The position numbers were made by a program, and so were the translations under genes. The notes under the pieces were generated by a model, which saw only the letters and a program-made list of their open reading frames with translations, was not told the DNA's origin and did no database searches. From NCBI GenBank assembly GCA_963828405.1, contig CAWHEG010000031.1, positions 3,504,028 through 3,568,027 of the forward strand: 64,000 nucleotides of DNA, read 5' to 3'. Every line of letters begins with the position of its first letter. The stretch's first letter is position 1. Below, piece after piece: positions 20,018-28,140 of this stretch. The stretch comes from JANMJD01 sp963828405 (GTDB lineage Bacteria > Actinomycetota > Acidimicrobiia > Acidimicrobiales > Ilumatobacteraceae).

Positions 20018-21278
20018 TCAGAAGCCGGCCTGATCGCGTTGACGGCGCAGGTGTTCGGGCATCGTCGCATACACGTCGTCGAACATCGACGCCGGGGAGG
20101 AGTGCCCGGCTGCGCAGCGTTCCGTGGCGTTCTGCTTCGTCGGCCGCTGCGGTCACCGTCGCCTCCACCTCGTCGACGCACTGCTGGTGCCGATCCTCGC
20201 TCCATTCGCCGATGCGGATCAGGTGGTTCTTCAGCCGCTCGATCGGATCGCCGAGCGGCCACGTCGACGGCTCGTCCTTGGGGCGGTACGCGGAGGGATC
20301 GTCGGATGTGGAGTGGGCGCCGACCCGGTACGTCACCCACTCGATCAACGTCGGGCCATGATTGCCCCGCGCCCGTTCGGCGGCCCACGACGACACGGCG
20401 TGAACGGCGAGGTAGTCGTTGCCGTCGACACGCAGCGAGGCGATCCCGAACCCGTGGCCGCGGGTGGCGAACGTCGCCGAGTCGCCACGGGCGAAACCCT
20501 GGAACGTGGAGATCGCCCACTGGTTGTTGACGATGTTCAGGATCACCGGTGCGTGGTAGGTCGAGGCGAACACCATCGCCGCGTGGAAGTCGCCCTCGGC
20601 GGTCGCCCCGTCGCCGATCCACGCCGAGGCGATCCGCGTGTCGCCCGAGAGGGCCGAGGCCATCGCCCAACCGACCGCCTGGGGGAACTGCGTCGCCAGG
20701 TTGCCCGAGATCGAGAAGAACCCGGCCTCGCGCGACGAGTACATCACCGGCAGTTGCCGGCCCTTCAGCGGATCGTGGCTGTTCGAGTAGATCTGATTGA
20801 TCATCTTCGACCAGCGGGTATCCGGCGGTGATCAGCAACCCCTGCTGCCGGTAGGTGGGGAAGCACATGTCCCCGGCATCCAGGGCGCGACGGTGGGCGC
20901 ACGACACGCGCCTCCTCCCCCAGGGACTGCATGTAGAACGACGTGTTGCCCCGACGGTGGGCGCTGGAGCATCTGCGCGTCGAAGGAGCGCACGATGAGC
21001 ATGTCGCGCAGGCCGCGGCGGAGCTGATCAGCGTCGAGTGTTCCCGCCCACGGTCCGACGGCATCGCCGTCGACGTTGAGCACGCGGATCATGTCCGCGC
21101 CGAGGTCGACGATCGCTTGCGGGGCGACATCGACGGGCGGGCGGCGGACCTCACCGGCCCGGTCGATGTGCAGGTCGCGGAACGCCGGCGACTCCCCGGG
21201 CCGAGCCATCGGCTCGGGGATCCGCAGCCGCAGCGCCTGCGGCGGACGCACCGTGTCGGCCTGGTGGTGGTCGGTCAT
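20018..21278 (-). pseudogene. bkdA: Branched-chain 2-oxoacid dehydrogenase E1 alpha subunit, four frame breaks
   Basis: Conserved E1 alpha sequence runs from about ATG 21278 (an ATG at 21296 is also possible) to the stop at 20018 through changing frames. One extra base near 20960, 20908, 20808 and 20108 accounts for all breaks; correction gives about 418 residues. Visible blocks are RSFDAQMLQ, TSFYMQSLGEEA, FPTYRQQG, the thiamine-diphosphate motif GDG at IGDGATAEGDFH through NNQWAIST, the phosphorylation-loop region and MFDDVYATMPEHL at the end. It is the first gene of the bkd operon. The E3 subunit is not in the window. Confidence 0.85.
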
Positions 21279-21324
21279 CGCCCGGACCCAGGACATGCTC
21301 CGGCGACGAGGCGCCCGACAGCGG

Positions 21325-21900
21325 TCAGAAGACGTCCTTCGGTTCGCGGGCGAAGATCTCGCGGACCATCGGCTCGAAGTACTCGAGGGGCTTGCGCGGA
21401 TAGGCGGGATCGAAGCAGTTCTGGTCCCACTCGGCGCAGAACCGCACCGTCGCCTCGTAGTGGGGGCTGTCGGCGTAGCGGTCGCGGGCGTTGCGGTCCT
21501 TGCCGTAGAGGTGGAAGTAGTAGTAGCCCTGGAACAGCCCGTGGTGCTTGACGATCCAGTGGTTCTGCTCGTTGATGTACGGCTTGAGCAGGGCTGCGGC
21601 GACCTCGGAGTGGTTCGCCGTGCCGATCACGTCGCCGATGTCGTGGAGCAGCGCCGTCACGATCGTCTCGGTGTCGGCCCCGTCGGCCTCGGCGCGGGTG
21701 GCCGATTCGAGGACGTGTTCGAGCCGCGAGACCTGATACGGCGAGGGGCCGTCCATCTGGCGGAGCCAGTCCATCACCCGATCGGCCTGGGTGGCGAGCT
21801 GCTCGGCCTCGTAGCTGAAGGCCAGGTCGTGGTCGGCCTTGGTGAACTCGGCCATCGAGGTGAACGCCACCACTCGGGAGGAAGCATGCAGGTCGGTCAT
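21325..21900 (-). CDS. HD-domain oxygenase-like protein (TmpB/PhnZ type)
   Basis: The 191-residue protein has an HD pair at His86-Asp87 (ALLHDIGD), an upstream His62 (LEHVLES) and His97. PhnZ and TmpB are HD-fold mixed-valence di-iron oxygenases that cleave the C-P bond of 1-hydroxy-2-aminoethylphosphonates. Here the gene overlaps a 2-oxoglutarate dioxygenase gene by four bases, the same pairing as tmpA-tmpB for 2-trimethylaminoethylphosphonate, which yields glycine betaine and phosphate. The assignment rests on fold and pairing. A phosphohydrolase role is the alternative. Confidence 0.72.
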   Translation of the reverse strand: MTDLHASSRVVAFTSMAEFTKADHDLAFSYEAEQLATQADRVMDWLRQMDGPSPYQVSRLEHVLESATRAEADGADTETIVTALLHDIGDVIGTANHSEVAAALLKPYINEQNHWIVKHHGLFQGYYYFHLYGKDRNARDRYADSPHYEATVRFCAEWDQNCFDPAYPRKPLEYFEPMVREIFAREPKDVF

Positions 21901-23072
21901 GCCGTCACCATCGCATTTGTCGCCTCGCCGGTCAACCGGGCGATCACGCTGTGGACGTCGTCGGTCGAGAAGAAGACGTCCTGCAGGTGGCGGGGACCGT
22001 CGGGGGTGAACGCCGTACGGGCGTGCAGGGCGCGATAACCGTCGACGAAGAGCATGTCGCCGCCCCGCAGGCGGAATCGGACCTGGTTGGCAGGGTCGCA
22101 CAGCAGCCGGCCGAGCACACGGTAGGCGCGGTACCACTCGCTCAGATCGGGATGGTCGAAGGGCAGCGGCTGCATCAACTGGTTGGAGAACCTCAGGTGG
22201 GTGAACCTGCCGTGGACGTCGCGACGCACGAGCGGATTGCGGCTGAACCCGTCGGCATCCGCCGAGTACTGGCGGAAGCCCACCTCGACCCGGCTGAGGA
22301 CCTCGATCGCCGCCGGATCGAGGTCGCGTAGTTGCTCGAGCACGGCGAACCCGTCGACGAGGATCGAATCGCCCCCCGTCGCCTCGTTGACCAGCATCGA
22401 CAGGATCTGGCCGCTCGGCGGGTGGGTGTACTGGGCGTTGTCGTTGTGCGGGGCCAGCGCCTCGGAGGTGAAGGCGACGTTGAAGCCCGCCGGGTCGACC
22501 ATCACGTCGAACAGGAAGCCGAGCGAGGAGTCGACGAGGGCGAGGCCGATCGAGCGGGCGAACCCGACGACCGTGCCGGGCACCGTCGGAGCCCCGGTGA
22601 CGACCACGGCGCCGTCACGACGGAACGATTCGAACATCCGGCGATGGAGGTCGGGGTCGGCGAGCACGGCGTCGTGCCCGAAGCGGTCGAGCTCGTACCC
22701 TGCCCTCCACAGGTTGGCGGTGTAGGCACCGCGCCCGGCAGCCTGGCGAATGCGTGTCCACGCCTCGGCGGTGTACACGCTCTCGTGTCCATCCGCCCAG
22801 CTCAGGCGCAGTTCCCCGTCCACCACGCGGTGGGCCACCGTGCTCGGGGCGTCGAGGTCGAGCCACGGTTGGCGACGGCGCTCATCGGTCTGCAGGATCC
22901 GGCAGCGGACGCACGGGCAGTTGTCGCGCAACCACTCGGCCGGGAGGGTGACAGTTTGCCCGCCGAGCGTGGTGAGCAGGCCACCGGCGGTCGGGACGGC
23001 ACCGACGAACGGACCCGCCGGGAGTACGGCACCCGGAGCGCCCATCTCGATCTGACGGAAGATCCCGGACAT
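21897..23072 (-). CDS. TauD/TfdA-family 2-oxoglutarate dioxygenase (gamma-butyrobetaine hydroxylase/TmpA-like)
   Basis: The 391-residue protein carries an N-terminal DUF971 (GBBH-like_N) domain with a Cys-rich zinc site (DNCPCVRC), then a TauD jelly-roll with iron ligands His-x-Asp in APHNDNAQY and a distal His in YRALHARTAF. This architecture is that of gamma-butyrobetaine hydroxylase and of TmpA, which hydroxylates trimethylaminoethylphosphonate. The overlapping HD gene favours TmpA. The carnitine genes elsewhere in the window keep gamma-butyrobetaine hydroxylation (carnitine synthesis) possible. ATG 23072 has GAGGAG six bases upstream. Confidence 0.82.
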   Translation of the reverse strand: MSGIFRQIEMGAPGAVLPAGPFVGAVPTAGGLLTTLGGQTVTLPAEWLRDNCPCVRCRILQTDERRRQPWLDLDAPSTVAHRVVDGELRLSWADGHESVYTAEAWTRIRQAAGRGAYTANLWRAGYELDRFGHDAVLADPDLHRRMFESFRRDGAVVVTGAPTVPGTVVGFARSIGLALVDSSLGFLFDVMVDPAGFNVAFTSEALAPHNDNAQYTHPPSGQILSMLVNEATGGDSILVDGFAVLEQLRDLDPAAIEVLSRVEVGFRQYSADADGFSRNPLVRRDVHGRFTHLRFSNQLMQPLPFDHPDLSEWYRAYRVLGRLLCDPANQVRFRLRGGDMLFVDGYRALHARTAFTPDGPRHLQDVFFSTDDVHSVIARLTGEATNAMVTA

Positions 23073-23136
23073 TGGTGGCTCCTCGCTGTCGGGCCTGATC
23101 GCGCCCGGTCATCGTCGCGCGTCGCGTGCCGGACTG

Positions 23137-24024
23137 TCACGTCTGGAGGTCGAGCACCGTCCCGGCGAGCCAGGCCAACTCCTCGGACCAGTCGACGACG
23201 GTGACGGCTGGGCGCAGGACGAACTTGGAGATCCCGTGCTCGACGAGCATGGCGATCAGCCGGCGGAGCTCGGCCGATCCGCACGGCACGATGTCGGTGA
23301 CGTCGCCGTCGGGCCGCCGCGCCCGCAGGGCGTCGATCAGCCCCGGCGGTGGCGGAACCCGCAGGTACGGGATGCTCAGCCCGAAGTGCTCGGGGTCGAT
23401 CCGGCGTCCGGCGGCATCGGCGGCCTCGCCGATCCGCCGGACGGCGAGGCCCGCCTCCGGCGGGGTCAGATTGGCCCCCAACCACCCGTCCGAGAGCCTG
23501 CCGGCCCGCTCGATGGCCGCCGGACCGACACCGCCGAGCCAGATCTCCAGCGGCTCCTGCACCGGGCGGGCCGGTAGGACGAGTCCCGTGCACTCGAAGG
23601 AGACACCGTGGTGGTCGATCGCCTCGCCGGCCCACCACCGACGCAGCAGGTCGATCACCTCGTCGAGGGCGTGGCCGCGGTGGCGCCGCCCGATGGTCAG
23701 CGCCTCACGTTCGCCCGACTGGTCGAGACCGGGCACGAGGGTGAGCAGCAGGCGCCCGTTCGACAGGCGATCGAGCTGGGCGAGCTCCTTGGCGAGCACG
23801 AACGGGCTGCGCCCGAAGGGCACGATGTTGGCGCCCAGCTTCAACCGCGTCGTGCGGGCCGCGGCGAAGGCCAGCCCGAGCGCCGGATCGACGAGCGGCC
23901 CCATCGGCACGTCGGAGAGCCAGATCGTGTCGAAGCCCCCCGATTCGAGCCCGTCGACGACATCGCCCAGCGTGCCAGGGTCGGCCGGCGCACCACCGGG
24001 CGAGACCGCCACACGGACCTTCAC
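23137..24024 (-). CDS. LLM-class flavin/F420-dependent oxidoreductase
   Basis: The 295-residue TIM-barrel protein belongs to the luciferase-like monooxygenase superfamily. Segments LGANIVPFGRSPFVLAKELA and VPGLDQSGEREAL mark the cofactor site, and the C-terminus lacks the insertions of bacterial luciferase. In Actinobacteria many such proteins use F420 rather than FMN. The substrate is unknown. It is upstream of the dioxygenase/HD pair on the same strand with about a 64-base gap, so co-transcription is possible. Confidence 0.82.
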   Translation of the reverse strand: MKVRVAVSPGGAPADPGTLGDVVDGLESGGFDTIWLSDVPMGPLVDPALGLAFAAARTTRLKLGANIVPFGRSPFVLAKELAQLDRLSNGRLLLTLVPGLDQSGEREALTIGRRHRGHALDEVIDLLRRWWAGEAIDHHGVSFECTGLVLPARPVQEPLEIWLGGVGPAAIERAGRLSDGWLGANLTPPEAGLAVRRIGEAADAAGRRIDPEHFGLSIPYLRVPPPPGLIDALRARRPDGDVTDIVPCGSAELRRLIAMLVEHGISKFVLRPAVTVVDWSEELAWLAGTVLDLQT

Positions 24025-24213
24025 GGCCCCACCATACCGAGGCGCCAGCGCGCCCCGGAGACGCCGAACCCGGCCGTTTCACCAAGACTCGCGCACAGCG
24101 AGAGCAGGCCACCACAGTGGGCTCTCCTAAAGTACGCCTCTTGACACTCTACGTAACTCTTTTGCGAAGAAATCTCCAGAATCGGCGCAAAACAGCGTCA
24201 CTGCAACAGCAGA
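24025..24213. other. Low-GC intergenic stretch
   Basis: About 24121-24260 is clearly lower in GC than the rest of the window and contains a TTGACA hexamer at 24141-24146, but no matching -10 box was found at 16-18 bases. It may hold promoters for the divergent flavin oxidoreductase gene or the small gene that follows. No RNA structure was recognised. Confidence 0.3.
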
Positions 24214-24627
24214 GTGCCGTCACTTATCACTGTGAATCACTATTCGAACACGCCAGCGCCCCAGCCGACAGCAACCGCCATCGCCGAAGATCGTCGCTTC
24301 GCTCGTCGGATCTCGATCTCCCCCACCTCCCAGACCGGCACCAAGAAGTGCGCCGGGCGCTGCGCCCACGCAGCCTGCCTGCACGGTGCACCCGAGGTCC
24401 GCCTCGACATCCAGGTGCGCAACGACTTCTGGATCACCGTGGTCAGCGTGAAGCAGGGTCCCGCCTTCGGCACGATGGTCATCGGCGACACCGTGGTCGC
24501 CCTCGACGCCAATGGCGAGGCGGCCAAGCAGTACCTCGTCGACCCGCTGCCCGCCCCGCTCACCGTCACCGTCGCCGACCTCGCCGGCCGCCGGTTCGAC
24601 GTCGTCTTCGCCTCGACCACCGACTGA
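24214..24627 (+). CDS. Hypothetical protein of 137 residues with four clustered cysteines
   Basis: I do not recognise this family. The frame opens at GTG 24214 in the low-GC stretch; an in-frame GTG at 24232 is an alternative, and neither has a clear ribosome site. The first 25 codons differ in base use from the rest, so the true start may be lost or shifted. From about residue 28 on, codon use is typical of the genome. Cys-x3-Cys-x4-Cys occurs in KKCAGRCAHAACLHG, followed by a beta-rich region (RLDIQVRNDFWITVV) that could be a small all-beta domain. The last codons and stop form the first unit of a 16-base tandem repeat. Confidence 0.5.
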   Translation: MPSLITVNHYSNTPAPQPTATAIAEDRRFARRISISPTSQTGTKKCAGRCAHAACLHGAPEVRLDIQVRNDFWITVVSVKQGPAFGTMVIGDTVVALDANGEAAKQYLVDPLPAPLTVTVADLAGRRFDVVFASTTD

Positions 24628-24694
24628 CCGGACCACCGACTGGCCGGACCACCGACTGGCCGGACCACCGGCTGACCGGACCACCGGCTGACCG
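24615..24694. repeat. Five tandem 16-base repeats at the end of the hypothetical gene
   Basis: Units GACCACCG(A/G)CTG(A/G)CCG lie at 24615, 24631, 24647, 24663 and 24679. The first overlaps the last codons and stop of the preceding gene. Each unit joined to the next contains CCGG...CCGG, able to form small hairpins, so a role in transcription ending is possible but unproven. Confidence 0.9.
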
Positions 24695-24714
24695 GCTCGT
24701 CGTAGCATCCGCGG

Positions 24715-26718
24715 GTGCCCGCACCCGACTCGTCCCACCCCTTCCCTCATCTGTTCGAGCCGCTCCGCCTGCGACGGCGCACCCTGAGGGCCCGGATCAA
24801 CTTCGGGGCCCACACCGCCAACATGTCGGTCGATGGGCTGGCGTCGGAGCGCCACCTCGGTTACTACCGGGAGCGGGCCATCGGCGGCGCCGGCATGATC
24901 GTCGTCGAGCCGGTCCCCGTCCACCGCACGGCCGTGCTCACCCGGGGCAACTTCCGCCCCGACGACGACAGCGTGATCCCCGGGTTCCGTCGGATCACGG
25001 ACGCCTGCCACGAAGCGGGCGACGTCGTGATGATCCAGCAGCTGTACCACGTCGGCCAGCACGGTGACGCCGACAACTCCTTCGCCCCGAACTGGTCGCC
25101 GAGCGGCCTGCCCTCGTATCACGACGCCGACGGCAGCCACGCCGTCAGCGAGGCCGAGATCGACGAGGTGATCGCCGCCTTCGTGCGCGCCGCCCTGCGG
25201 GCCCGGGAGGCCGGTTTCGACGGCGTCGAACTGTTCGCCGCCTACCACGCCCTGATCGACCAGTTCTGGACCCCCTGGTCGAACCGGCGCACCGACGCCT
25301 GGGGCGGCTCCTTCGCCGGCCGGATGCGCTTTTCGGCCACGCTGCTCGACAGCGTGCGCCGCGCCTGCGGCGACGACTTCGTCATCGGCCTGGCGGTGAG
25401 CATCGATCCCGACTCGGCGGCCTCCCTGCCGGTCGAGGCGATGCAGGAGATCGTGGCGTGGCACGACGAGCGCACCCTGATGGACTACGTCACCTGCGGC
25501 ACCGGCAGCTACTTCGACTTCCACAAGCTGATGCCGACCTCGCTCTACCCGGCCAACCTCGGCGCGCCGTTCGCCGCCGCCCTCAAACAGGTCACCCGTC
25601 ACGCCGTCGTGCAATGCGAGAGCCACGTGCGCACCCCGCAGAACGCCGAGGCGGTGATCGCCGCCGGGCAGGCGGACATGGTGTCGATCGTGCGCGGCCA
25701 GATCGCCGACGCCCACCTGGTGGCCAAGGCCCGGGCCGGCCGCGCCGACGAGGTGCGCGGCTGCATCTCGTGCAACCAGATGTGCTGGGGCCGTCGCTCC
25801 CGGGACTACTGGATCTCGTGCGTCGTCAACCCCTCGGCGGGACGGGAGTTCGAATGGGGTGGCGACCGGTTCACGCCCGCCCCGACACCGCGCTCCGTGC
25901 TCGTCGTCGGCGGTGGCCCGGCCGGTCTCGAGGCCGCCCGGGTCGCCGCCGAGCGGGGCCACCGCGTCCGCCTGGTCGAGGCATCGGGCCTGCTCGGGGG
26001 CCAGTTCCGCCTCGCCGGCCTGCAACCCACCCGCCACCAGGTGTCCGAGCTGATCGACTGGTACGCGCGGGAGCTACGGCGTCTCGGGGTCGTCGTCGAG
26101 CTCGCCCGGCCGATGGACGCAGACACCGTGGCCGCCGTCGCCGCCGACATCGTGGTGGTCGCCACCGGCGCCGTGGCGCCCGGCGTCGGGGTCCAGCGGG
26201 CGCGGCCGATGGTCGAGCGCCTCCCGGGCGCCGACCACCCGCGGGTGGGCGCGATCCACGACGTGCTCGACGGTTCGATGCAGCCCTCCGGACGCGTGCT
26301 GCTGCTCGACGATCTCGGCGACTGGCGGGGCATCGGCACGGCGATGTTCATGCAGGAGCGGGGATGCTCGGTGACCGTCGCCACCGCAGCGCCCGTGGTC
26401 GCCGGGGGCCTGTTCCACGCCGCCGCCGATGTGCCGGCGCGCCGGCGCTTCGTCGGCGCCGGCGGCGAGATGGCTCCGCACCGCGTGGTGGAGGCCTGGC
26501 TCGGTGATTCGGCGCTGCTCAGCGACACCCTCACCGGGGCCAGCGCGTCGGTGCCGTTCGAGTGGCTCGTCGTCGCCGAGACCCCGCGGCCGTCGACGGC
26601 GCTGGCCACGGAGCTCGCCACACGGCGTATCGCCCACCACGCCATCGGCGACTGCGTCGCTGCCCGGCGGGCCGGCCCGGCGATCCACGAGGGCCGCGCC
26701 CTCGCCCTCACCCTCTGA
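24715..26718 (+). CDS. NADH:flavin oxidoreductase/trimethylamine dehydrogenase-like enzyme
   Basis: The 667-residue protein joins an N-terminal old-yellow-enzyme TIM barrel (FMN), a 4Fe-4S site (Cys-x2-Cys-x3-Cys in CISCNQMC and a later Cys in SCVVNP), and a C-terminal Rossmann region with VLVVGGGPAGLEAARVAAERG. This is the build of trimethylamine and dimethylamine dehydrogenases, N-methylproline demethylases and 2,4-dienoyl-CoA reductase. The nearby choline, carnitine and betaine genes make an N-demethylase role attractive, but the substrate cannot be read from sequence. Start is GTG 24715 with a weak ribosome site. It is convergent with the SHMT-like gene. Confidence 0.85.
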   Translation: MPAPDSSHPFPHLFEPLRLRRRTLRARINFGAHTANMSVDGLASERHLGYYRERAIGGAGMIVVEPVPVHRTAVLTRGNFRPDDDSVIPGFRRITDACHEAGDVVMIQQLYHVGQHGDADNSFAPNWSPSGLPSYHDADGSHAVSEAEIDEVIAAFVRAALRAREAGFDGVELFAAYHALIDQFWTPWSNRRTDAWGGSFAGRMRFSATLLDSVRRACGDDFVIGLAVSIDPDSAASLPVEAMQEIVAWHDERTLMDYVTCGTGSYFDFHKLMPTSLYPANLGAPFAAALKQVTRHAVVQCESHVRTPQNAEAVIAAGQADMVSIVRGQIADAHLVAKARAGRADEVRGCISCNQMCWGRRSRDYWISCVVNPSAGREFEWGGDRFTPAPTPRSVLVVGGGPAGLEAARVAAERGHRVRLVEASGLLGGQFRLAGLQPTRHQVSELIDWYARELRRLGVVVELARPMDADTVAAVAADIVVVATGAVAPGVGVQRARPMVERLPGADHPRVGAIHDVLDGSMQPSGRVLLLDDLGDWRGIGTAMFMQERGCSVTVATAAPVVAGGLFHAAADVPARRRFVGAGGEMAPHRVVEAWLGDSALLSDTLTGASASVPFEWLVVAETPRPSTALATELATRRIAHHAIGDCVAARRAGPAIHEGRALALTL

Positions 26719-26733
26719 CGGCCGGTCAGCGGG

Positions 26734-28056
26734 TCAGCTGCGGATGAAGTGGAGCCGGTCGAACCGGCTGCGGAACTCCGACGTCGCCGCGGCGAACGCC
26801 CCGGGATCGGGCCCCAGGCCGCCGACGATCAGCTCGGCCAACTCCTCCATCTGGCCCGGCCCCATCCCCCAGCGGACGATCTCCGGGGTGCCGAAGCGGA
26901 TGCCGCCCCACTCGTCACCGCCGGGAAGCCCGATGGCGCAGGCGAGGATGTTGGCCCGGCGGAGCTGCAGCGACGCCTGGTGGCCCCCACCCCAACGATC
27001 GGCGGTCACGGCGAACTGATGCGACGACGTCGGCCCGGCGGCCGTCTCGAACACCGGCAGCCCGCGCCCGCTCAACGCCGAGGCCAGGGCCTGGGAGGTG
27101 TCGACCATCGCCCGGGCGTAGGCGGGGCCGTACTCCAGCCAGTCGAGCATCGTGATCGCCAGGGCCGCCGTCTTGCCGACGTCGAAGTTCGCCGTCAACC
27201 CCGGATAGGCGATGGCGTCGACGCGCTCGGCCAGATCGGCCCGGTTGGTGAACACCAGCCCGCCCGCCGGGCCGCCGAGGCTCTTGTAGGTGCTCATCGT
27301 CATCAGGTCGGCGCCCAGATCGAGCGGGTTGGCCCACACCCCGCCGGCGAACATCCCACAGGCGTGGGCGGCGTCGAACAGCAGGTCGGCACCGACGTCG
27401 TCGGCGATCGCCCGTACCTCGGCGACCGGGTGGGGTTGCAGGTTCAGGCTGGCGCCCATCGTGATCAGCCGGGGCCGGATGCGCTCGGCGAGGACGGCCA
27501 GGCCATCGATGTCGACCGAGTACGTGTCACGGGCGAGCGGGGCCGTGTGCACCTCGAGTCCGTACAGCCCGGCCGCGCCTTCGGCGCGGTGGGTCACGTG
27601 GCCGCCGACCCCGGGCGGGGGTACGACGATCGCATCGCCCGGCTTGCAGGTCGCCATGAAGGCGTAGAGGTTGGCCAGGGCCCCCGAGCCGACACGCAAC
27701 TCCGCGTAGCGGGCACCGAAGACGCGGCAGGCCAGATCGGCGGCGATCACCTCGATCTGCTCGATCGCCTCGAGGCCCATCTCGTACTTCATCCCTGCGT
27801 AGCCGAGCGACGGCCGGGTGGTCAACCCCGAGGCCAGTGCCGCTTCGGCGGCAGGGTTCATCACGTTGGTGGCCGGGTTGAGGTTGACGCACCGGCGATC
27901 GTGGATGAGGCGGTTCTCGGCGATCAGCGCCTCGATCCGGGCGGCGACGGCGTCGGCCGGCAACGCCCCGACGGAAGCGAGGATCTCGGCCTCGCGGGCC
28001 CGGGCCGGGGCGGGTAGCCACGTTCGTACGATGGGGTCTCGCGGGTGCAGGGTCAC
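26734..28056 (-). CDS. Serine hydroxymethyltransferase-like PLP enzyme
   Basis: The 440-residue fold-type I PLP protein aligns with GlyA through NLNPATNVMNP, LRVGSGALANLYAF, LLFDAAHACGMFAGG and the Schiff-base Lys in MSTYKSLGGPAGG. It departs from classical GlyA: the Lys segment reads S-T-Y-K-S-L rather than T-T-x-H-K-T-L, and the Glu-bearing Y-A-E-G-Y-P motif appears as L-G-Y-A-G-M-K-Y. It may be a glycine/serine-interconverting enzyme for C1 units released by N-demethylation, or a related aldolase. Start GTG 28056 is the best fit. Its 5' end faces the amidohydrolase gene. Confidence 0.78.
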   Translation of the reverse strand: MTLHPRDPIVRTWLPAPARAREAEILASVGALPADAVAARIEALIAENRLIHDRRCVNLNPATNVMNPAAEAALASGLTTRPSLGYAGMKYEMGLEAIEQIEVIAADLACRVFGARYAELRVGSGALANLYAFMATCKPGDAIVVPPPGVGGHVTHRAEGAAGLYGLEVHTAPLARDTYSVDIDGLAVLAERIRPRLITMGASLNLQPHPVAEVRAIADDVGADLLFDAAHACGMFAGGVWANPLDLGADLMTMSTYKSLGGPAGGLVFTNRADLAERVDAIAYPGLTANFDVGKTAALAITMLDWLEYGPAYARAMVDTSQALASALSGRGLPVFETAAGPTSSHQFAVTADRWGGGHQASLQLRRANILACAIGLPGGDEWGGIRFGTPEIVRWGMGPGQMEELAELIVGGLGPDPGAFAAATSEFRSRFDRLHFIRS

Positions 28057-28140
28057 GCCGCGATGCTCGCGCACCGCGCCGGCGGTCGGCGACGTCCACC
28101 GAGGTCGCCGGCACCGCTCGCGGCGGTGAAGAATGCCCGC

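Noticed and set aside
17679..21278. Programmed +1 frameshifting as the way to decode the bkd operon
   Set aside because: Nine sites of mixed sequence with no common slippery codon or stop codon make regulated shifting unlikely; an artefact is simpler, though raw reads are needed.
24141..24170. A sigma-70-type promoter with TTGACA at 24141
   Set aside because: No acceptable -10 hexamer lies 16-18 bases downstream.
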